Part shown: piece after piece, positions 57,286 through 64,000 of the stretch
Numbering within the stretch: position 1 is the first letter of the stretch
Layout of the letters: each line of letters begins with the position of its first letter
NCBI GenBank assembly: GCA_049999805.1
Contig: JBNGIO010006380.1
Span: 552,735-616,734 of the forward strand
Length of the DNA: 64,000 nucleotides
Source: Folioceros fuciformis
Taxonomy: Eukaryota > Anthocerotophyta > Anthocerotopsida > Anthocerotales
Reading direction: 5' to 3'
Translations under genes and position numbers: made by a program
Notes under the pieces: generated by a model
Databases searched by the model: none
What the model was told of the DNA's origin: nothing
What the model saw: only the letters and a program-made list of their open reading frames with translations

Positions 57286-58923
57286 ATGCCGAGCGGCAGT
57301 GCCCGCGGGGCTCTGGTCCCGGCGAGGCAGCAAGGGCACTGGGCGGAAAATTTTGCGTCAGGCGCGGCGGCTTCTGTGGTTTCCAAGTTGGTGTTGCAGC
57401 CCTTTGATACCACCAAGACTCTGCTCCAGGTGAGTGGTGCTTTCTAGGCTCTTTTGGTCTTTTGGTTTGGTTTGATGGATTCGTTCACTGAAGGTCTGCT
57501 GGATATTGTTGGAATAAATGCAGATGTATCCACTCTGCTTTCCTCTTGCAGGCGTCCAAGGAGGTGAGGGGAAATTACAAAAGCTTGGCAGACTGTGCAG
57601 CGGGAATTGTGAAGACCAAGGGGCTGGGAGGACTGTACTGTGGCTTCTTCGCGTCGCTCGCTGTCTCTGCGCCGTCTACGGCTGTGTTTGCTGCTGGGTA
57701 TGAATTTGCCAAGAATGTGTTGGAGAAGACCGCTGCCAATCACCCGCTCGGGGGAATGTTGCAGCCCTGTGCTCCCATTTTGGCTGCCTCGTTCGGGAAC
57801 TTATTTTCCAGTGTAGTGAGAGTGCCACCGGAGGTGGTGAAACAGCAGGTGCAGACAGGGATGTACAGGTGGGCACCTTGGAGCTGTCGCTTCAGGGCAA
57901 AGCTGCGTGTACGTTGTGAGGCTTAAGTAGACTGACAAGGGTTTTGCTTCGTGGGCAGGGATGTTTTTGAAGCTACTAATAGAATTTGGGTACAGCATGG
58001 TGCTGCTGGGTTCTACAGAGGGTACTCAAGCATGGTTGGCCACTTACGATAGCATAAAGTGTTTTGTGCGTTGTTGAGGAGAGAGGTGTGGGTATGCCTT
58101 GCTGTAGTCACTGCAACATCTGTTTGCTGCCCTTTTCAGGTTCTTAGAGATATACCCTACGCAGCCCTGCAATTCATGACCTTCGAGGCACTGAAAAAAC
58201 ATAAAGCATTATGGCTGGAGAAGCAGAAACGAAACTCACACACTGGTGAAGTGTCCGGATCACACAACGATCTGGCCCTAAATCTGTGTATGGGTGCTGT
58301 AAGTGTGCCGGCATTTGATGCAATTCTGGCTTCGGATGCTATGGTTAACTGTTTACAATGAAAAGCCACGCCGAGTATTTGATGTATACCTTGTCATGCA
58401 GATTGCTGGTGCTGTTGCCAGTGTTTTGACAACCCCGTTAGATGTGGTGAAGACTCGGGTCATGACAGAACGGACGCTCACCGGGCTCGTCTCTGGAGGC
58501 ATGAGATCGACCATGAAAAAAATATGGATAGAAGAGGTACTGGATGCCTTGTTTTTTTTTGGTGGAAAACTTTCGTCCATGCGAAATTCTAAACACAGAG
58601 TGAGGTGCACAGCTTCTGCCACTAAGTTTGCATTTGTACGACCATACTCAGGGACTGCACGGATTTGGCCGCGGCATGGCACCCCGAGTTCTCTACAAGG
58701 TGAGCTGTACGATCTTCATCCGTCCTGTAGCTGTCATCTTGTAGCTTGCTGAAGCTTCCAGATGAACAGTTACTCCTGGTCGGTTTGCTAGGTGCCAGCA
58801 TCAGCCATCTTTCTGATGTGCTATGAAGTGACGAAGAAGCTGTTTCGGGCAAGGAGCATGCGCTCAACGTTGAGCCGGGACACTCCCCGGGTTCACAAGG
58901 TATGTCTGCGTTGTTTTGTTTGA
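57286..58923 (+). CDS. Mitochondrial carrier family protein (S-adenosylmethionine carrier-like)
   Basis: Inner-membrane transporter with three carrier repeats. Exons 57286-57429, 57552-57868, 57959-58034, 58140-58298, 58402-58536, 58652-58699 and 58792 onward. The PX(D/E)XX(K/R) motifs opening each repeat are PFDTTK, PPEVVK and PLDVVK. Helix-linking glycine motifs (GGLYCGF, AGFYRGYSS, HGFGRGMAPR) follow. The second repeat motif PPEVVKQQVQTGMYR and the DIPYAALQFMTFEALK block resemble plant SAM carriers and SAMC-like proteins, so SAM is a candidate substrate, not proven. Reading through after 58899 reaches a stop at 58923 and gives 336 aa, the usual carrier length. Alternatively a splice at 58899/58943 would add a C-terminal exon to 59167 (about 403 aa); this end is unresolved. 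Confidence 0.85.
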
Positions 58924-59422
58924 TACTGTGAAGCGCCGCTAGATGGACACGACAGCACCTGATTCCTGTATCAAACCAGAGCGGACTTCGTCACGTCATC
59001 AAGCCCAGCCAAAGCCACACCGAGAAATCCACCTCGATCGTTCCCACGCCCAGTGGACAGTGACACGACCATTCACACGCCGCGTCCGCCAAAATCTCTG
59101 GGTCGCGGTCTTGCACACGGGCAAATTATTGCGAATGTCGGAGGCGGGACTTTTGATGGTGTTATGATACCTCCAAATGTAAGAGGAAGCAGTGCTGCTG
59201 GGCGGCGTGGGGTGTGTCCTTGTGCAGCTGATCCTTATGCTCACTTGAAGTATTCTGTGTTGAAGCAGTGAAATTGCTTGAGCTCATAGTACAATTGAGT
59301 GATGGTACATTTGGCCATTGTTTACAATAAAATAGCTGTGACATCTGTGCAGAGATGCAAAACATGGCCGGCAGTCGTACAACCCATCGGGACGATTCAG
59401 TCAACTCCAAAGAAAATTAAGA

Positions 59423-60598
59423 TTACGCGGAGGCTAATAGTTGTTGAGCAGTAAGCTCCGGCACCACGGCAACACGGTCGTCCTCACTTCTCGACGGTGC
59501 AGTGCCCTCTCCGTTCTGAAAGGCCAGCCACAATGCTGTCAGCAGTACAGCACAGATCGCAGCTGCAAATGCGGGAACACTGATTGATGGCACATCCACA
59601 TTGCAGTGACGGAATTGAAGAGTACTTGTTGCACTTGCCTTAATTATAAATGTCTGACTGTGCAAGTGAGAAGGCCGACAGTTTAGATCAATCATCCTGC
59701 CAACTGGCTTCTCAGCAAGAGGAAAGGCTTCCAGGTCTTCATCCCCAACCGTGATAGCGAATGCTGGAGCATTGCTGTTGTTCCAATCACTTGACGGACC
59801 CTTCTTCTCTTGAGCATGTTCGTGGTGATGATGGTGATGGTGGTGGTGATGGTGGTGGTGGTGATGTTCATTTCCTTGCTGTCGGGTTGCATCCTTGGGT
59901 GCCTCTTGGGATTTTGCCACAACTGCTCCAGCAGCGGCGAGGTCCTTTAGGGAAGGGATCTGCGTTATATCCCAGTCACCAAGAGAATTAGATAACAACC
60001 TCATAGCCATTTACACAGGGAAGGGAGAGACTCAATGGGAACTGCATGCAGTCTGCATGAGAGTAAGCAGGCAGACTCACCTCCACCCTTTGCCCCATAA
60101 GAAGGTATCGCTCATGGGTCTTTTTGCCTCCAATGTGTACATCCATGTCACATTGCAAGCACAAGGACGTACCATCGATTCCACAGAAGAAGAATGCTGC
60201 ATGAACATGAGTGATGGACAGAGATGTCAGCATTCCTCAAGCCTACGAGATTTGTTAACATGCCAGGACAGCTGCAGACACGAAACCTAATCTAGCCAGC
60301 AAGCCCAGATCACCAGGTGAATTCTCGCAGATGTCACACCGAGGCACAGAGCGAGCCTCTGCCAGCTGCACCCGCACATGTCTGTTCGCAAGCTTGTTGC
60401 AGCCATGAACCTGGACAAACGCAAACACTAAACCGGCTTCAGTGACCCACGGTTGTCTGCATTGTCAAACAATCCCAAAAAACTCCACAAGCACCACAAA
60501 AAAACCTTGTCATCGCATTTGAGGCAAAGTGCAGCCTCATCCGCAGCGCAGAACAATCGGGCCGGTGCTGCCTCACAGCCGTCACAGAGAGTCCTCAT
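59423..60598 (-). CDS. BBX: Double B-box zinc finger protein with poly-His run and C-terminal hydrophobic segment
   Basis: Four exons on the minus strand: 60598-60506, 60410-60314, 60196-60081 and 59959-59423, giving 280 aa. B-box 1 is [20 protein letters not shown] then [23 protein letters not shown]-box 2 is [19 protein letters not shown] then [22 protein letters not shown]. Both have the plant BBX zinc ligands, and the protein is of the two-B-box type without a CCT domain. Next comes a run of 15 His (about 59818-59862), then [10 protein letters not shown] preceded by MI, as in related plant B-box proteins. The last 60 residues contain a roughly 20-residue hydrophobic segment ([20 protein letters not shown]) followed by an acidic tail. 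Role is inferred as transcriptional regulator or adaptor; the membrane segment is unexpected for this family. Splice phases agree. Confidence 0.9.
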
Positions 60599-61576
60599 TT
60601 ATCCCCCCCCACAATTCCAGGCCAGAAGCCACTCCAGCCGTCAACCAGGTCAAAGTGTCATAAACTAGCCACGTCTGGTGCACGTCCCTTCTATCCTACA
60701 CCTACCCTTCCCTACGTTTCTCATCCCAGACCTGCACCCGGCGACGAGAAAGTAACAGGAAGCAACCCGGCCGCCCATCCTGCTCCAATATCCTCTTCTC
60801 CCGTACCCATCAGCAGAGACGGGGTCATGTCAGTCCCCGTAAACGCGACATCCGTCCGTCTCACAATTGGGCTTATTGCTCTCGATGCAAACTGCCATCT
60901 TCCTTGACAAACAGCCCGTGCACAGCCCTTTCGATAGCGATGAAATACCAAGTTTCATGCCCCTCCGCGCTGCTCCATCTACCTCCCTACGGCCCCATCG
61001 GAGGATCGCCGGGGCTATTCAAACCTGAAACAGGATTCCAGCAGCCCACAGACAAGGAATGCCCATTACCAGAGAGTTGAAGGGAGGACGACAAGTGGAG
61101 CCTGGATGCGGGAATACGATCGTGAGTACGAGCAAGACACGGAAAGCCAAGAACGTACGTCTCCACCAGTGCAGCAATCGCATGGGCTCGCAATGCGGAA
61201 TGGATTCCAAAGATGCTGGCCTGGAGCAGGCCCGTCCAGGTCTCCAAGGTGACTGCTCAATTTGGCATAAACCGCACATGAAAGAGCAGGTTGCCCGGCA
61301 AAGAGAGTGGCCCAAGCAGTCCCGACTCCCGACCTCACCTCTGAGACTCAGCAGCTCTTCCATCCGGACGAGAAGATATTTCGCAAAGCGGTCCAAAAAT
61401 CTCCTCCATGAGGCTCCCTCTGACGTGTTCCTGACCTTAAATCCGAATAAGTAGATCCACATGACGCTGACGACTGGGATACCGACGCCTTGTGCTGCGT
61501 CCAGTGTCGCAGCCCCATGTGGACGCATCCAAAGCTCCCATCAGTCCCGGTCCGAGAAGTATGCAGATAGCGCTTT
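60599..61576. other. B-box upstream region and anonymous sequence
   Basis: About 1 kb; the part next to 60598 should be the B-box promoter and 5' UTR. Minus-strand frames at 61019-61611 have a Cys/Ser/Leu-rich composition like the neighbouring PPR remnant but no clear motif. Confidence 0.4.
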
Positions 61577-62098
61577 CTATGATTTCTCAAACAAGACTCG
61601 TCCAATTGCAATGCTTGGCAGTCGGAAGTTGGTATACATATGTATGAATCTGTTGTCCGCCAGAACGGCGGCTACAAGAAAACCCCAGGCGATATCAACT
61701 GAACAAATGTGAAAGGCCAACGCGCTATTCGGAACGGACAGACAATGTATCAGGCAACTACCTACAAACATGTCAGAGCAATCCACACTCCCCATAATGT
61801 CAGAATGTACCTCCTTGCCTGAAACCATATCTGCTGCAGCGGTACATGCTTCGAGCATTGCGACAAACACAGAGTCGTTGGGTTTCACAGCCGAACCTCT
61901 CATTTGCCTGCTGTACAGGCGGACAGCCTGAGCCGGCTGCCCATGGTCAGAATGCGTCTTGATGACGGAAGCCCACTCGAAAAACATGACTAGCGCTACA
62001 TCTAAGCTGCAGAACACTTCAAGCCTTGCTTCCTCCAACATGGCATGTAAAGCACAGATGCGAATTGTAGGGTCGGCCAGAAACGGGTCACTCTGCAA
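61577..62098 (-). pseudogene. PPR protein remnant
   Basis: The minus-strand frame contains a recognisable pentatricopeptide stretch: WASVIKTHSDHGQPAQAVRL, YSRQMRGSAVKPNDSVFVAM, LEACTAAADMVSGKEVHSDI. This matches the pattern of plant P/L/S PPR motifs (SVI..HS.HGQ..QALRLY.QM...VKPNDFVFV..L.AC). The surrounding sequence does not continue as clean 35-residue repeats on either side, and one motif has an extra residue, so a decayed or heavily fragmented gene is more likely than an intact one. It might also be one exon of a larger PPR gene. Confidence 0.45.
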
Positions 62099-63027
62099 GC
62101 AATGGAAAATCAGTCTTCTACATTTCTAGGACCAGAGCGATCGCATGTATAGTTGCAGGGGAGTAAAACTAATAGCCATGGAAGGAGCTGCCGAGTTCAG
62201 CACGCACTAGACTTTCTTACATTGAGATCATATACACAACATTGTAAAAGGAGTTATGCATTGTCCGGATCCACCACTAACTCTCTATCACACGACATCG
62301 TGTGTGACACACAATAAGTCAAATCTCGCAAAGCACACTGTGGAGTGGAGTCTGGTGGTGTCTCGTACATGTACCTGCACGCTGGGCTACGCAGCTTCGG
62401 CTCGTCTCCGCTGGAAGTCTAATATCAAAATTTCTTGCCCTTTCTGCCTCCCGCTTACGGATCACATCGGTCCGATGCAGCAGAGGAATTCATAAAGCTA
62501 GCGTCTGCCCTCATCGTGGCTCTGAAATGAAACATCAAGTACATCACTTCGTCCTGCGAATGCAATACATTGCATCCAGGCAAGAAGGAGATACATACAC
62601 CCACCCAACACCATGTACTGGAGATCCATACACCCCTCGGACACCACATACTTCAAGTCGTTGCACGTCTGTCTTCCTTTGTCTTGAAGCTGTTGACATG
62701 TTGGAGAATCGAGCTCCAACGACTTTAACGTAGGGTATAGATCTCGGTATAGGATACTCCACAACGAAACAGATTAAACATCCCCGAGATTATGACCAGC
62801 CTTTGTGGCTATATTTGTGGTGCACCGGTACACAACTTTCAGCGTAGATGTGATTGTGATGCGTGTGAGTTTCCCATCATATGGTCAGGTCATAGAAGGT
62901 TCAGCAAGCAAGGGGAAGTGCAGGGGCTGGGTTATATGCTCCAAAGACAGGGCGGAAGGCTCACAAGTGATCAGTGAAATACCTATTCTTGTAAGAGAAT
63001 TCTTTTGAATAGAGCTTGACTTGCACA
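62099..63027. other. Anonymous sequence, no gene recognised
   Basis: 0.93 kb with short open frames on both strands and no motif that I recognise. Confidence 0.4.
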
Positions 63028-64000
63028 TAGCTTTTGAGGTGGAGCAAAAGATGGATGGGATGGAGGATATGGAGGACGTAGGTATGGATGTGGAGGGCAT
63101 AAGGAAGATGTGGGTTCTAGTGACGGAGAGGAGTCGAACAATGAGGTATACGATGATGATGATATCTTGGTCTACGATGATGATGATATCTTGGTCGACG
63201 AGTTCTCCATATTTAGAGATGAACTGAATGTGGAGTTCTCCATCTCCAATGACACAATTCCTACACTTCATATTACAGAGCCACAACTCAAGCCTGGTGT
63301 ATATGATCTTCATGTTATGATTTATTTGTTGAGTGAGGAATATGGATGTGAAGAAGGTTGCTCTAGATCTACACATGCGATTGCTACATCAAATGTAGAG
63401 GACTCTTCTAAATTGTCAAAAGATATCGTGGAAGAAATTTTGCTGCGATTTGTCTACTACATCAAATGTAGAGGACTCTCCTAAATTGCCAAAAGATATT
63501 GTGGAAGAAATTTTGCTGCTATTGTCTACTAGATTGTAGGCTCAATGCCAATCTACTTGCAAGGAGTGGCATACGACACTCACAAATGCAGAATTTCTTC
63601 GTCGAAGTTTTCTTCAGGAACTAAAGTCACACACCATAACACCCCTGTTGTGCACCCTTGCATTTTGCTACAAAAATAGTTATTATCATTCGAGAGATGA
63701 TCATTCTAGTGCTTCAATGATGAGGCTGCCAATCCTACACAAGGCCTTGAAAGTAGATCTCTCCTTCTTACCAAAGCTGTTGCAACATAACATGACGATG
63801 TTCATTGCTGCCGATGTATGTCCAACATCTGGTTTCATATGTTTATCACGTCAGGCAGCCGAGGGAATGTATGTGTGTGTGGTGAATCCGATGAACCAGA
63901 GCTTCAAACTTTTTCCTGTACTTCAAAACCTTCAAGGTTATAATATCGTCTTATTGGTGGAACCAAGAATTGAAGCAGGAAAAGTTCCTAGCTTCAAGGT
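63028..64000 (+). pseudogene. Broken F-box gene, truncated by the window edge
   Basis: An open frame from about 63028 is Gly/Tyr/Asp-rich (two copies of a 24-bp DDDDILVY unit at about 63156-63200) and ends in an F-box-like start, LSKDIVEEILLR. It then hits a stop because a segment of about 73 bp is duplicated (63384-63456 and from 63457). In the second copy the frame continues LPKDIVEEILLLLSTRL, stop, AQCQSTCKEWHTTLTNAEFL, which has the F-box pattern (LP.D...EIL..L....L...). A further roughly 130 codons follow in frame to the window end (SRQAAEGMYVCVVNPMNQSF...), like a plant F-box C-terminal domain. The 73-bp duplication and the in-frame TAG at about 63536-63538 disable the gene, unless introns remove them. 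Confidence 0.45.

Noticed and set aside
58943-59167. Additional C-terminal exon of the mitochondrial carrier
   Set aside because: Phase and acceptor fit, but the added 74 residues resemble no carrier and the read-through model already has the normal carrier length; kept only as an alternative.

Overview
This is nuclear DNA of a photosynthetic eukaryote. The genes carry short, mostly GT-AG introns of about 60-560 bases and their closest recognisable relatives are plant proteins: cycloartenol synthase, a xyloglucan endotransglucosylase/hydrolase (XTH), an MTP1-type vacuolar zinc transporter, a plant-type soluble pyrophosphatase and a plant B-box protein. A Tctex-type dynein light chain gene (17197-17808) argues for an organism with flagellated sperm. 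That points to a free-sporing land plant (bryophyte, lycophyte or fern grade) or a close streptophyte alga, and away from flowering plants. Short introns fit a compact bryophyte-like genome, but the species cannot be fixed from this window. All exon models below come from reading frame, splice phase and remembered family sequences; no search was run.

Left part (1-23 kb): 3' half of a cytosolic asparaginyl-tRNA synthetase (+), cytochrome b5 (+), an 18-exon cycloartenol synthase (+), a small conserved plant protein (+), an ELL-associated factor (EAF) homologue (+), a decayed PRISE/5beta-reductase pseudogene (+), an XTH (-) divergent from the dynein light chain (+), a plastid-type UPF0301/AlgH protein (+) and an MTP1 zinc transporter (+).

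Middle (23-28.5 kb): a gene-poor block with a decayed ORF bearing a methyltransferase-like motif, followed by three unrelated tandem arrays back to back (units of about 40, 57 and 24 bp). Then come soluble inorganic pyrophosphatase (-, 8 exons) and a Nup50-like Ran-binding nucleoporin (-, 9 exons, including a duplicated exon). The Nup50-like gene is divergent from the site-1 protease gene (+, 10 exons).

Right part (37.7-64 kb): MYG1 exonuclease (-), divergent from a 21-exon PRP28/RH21 spliceosomal DEAD-box helicase (+); a 3-kb stretch without a recognised gene; an intronless TPR protein (+); a UBAC2-like rhomboid/UBA membrane protein (-), divergent from a probable U11/U12-59K (PDCD7-like) minor-spliceosome protein (+); an RMA-type membrane RING E3 ligase (-), divergent from a mitochondrial carrier (+); a B-box protein with an unusual C-terminal membrane segment (-); a PPR remnant (-); and a broken F-box gene running off the right end.

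Functional themes are housekeeping: sterol synthesis, ER quality control and proteolysis (site-1 protease, RMA ligase, UBAC2), pre-mRNA splicing (PRP28, U11/U12-59K), transcription elongation (EAF) and nuclear transport (Nup50). Genes are often head-to-head, so several short intergenic gaps are probably shared promoters. The most notable observations are two GC-AG introns, one U12-like intron, exon and intron duplications, a 32-nt microexon, minisatellites inside genes, and the B-box protein with a poly-His run and a putative tail anchor.
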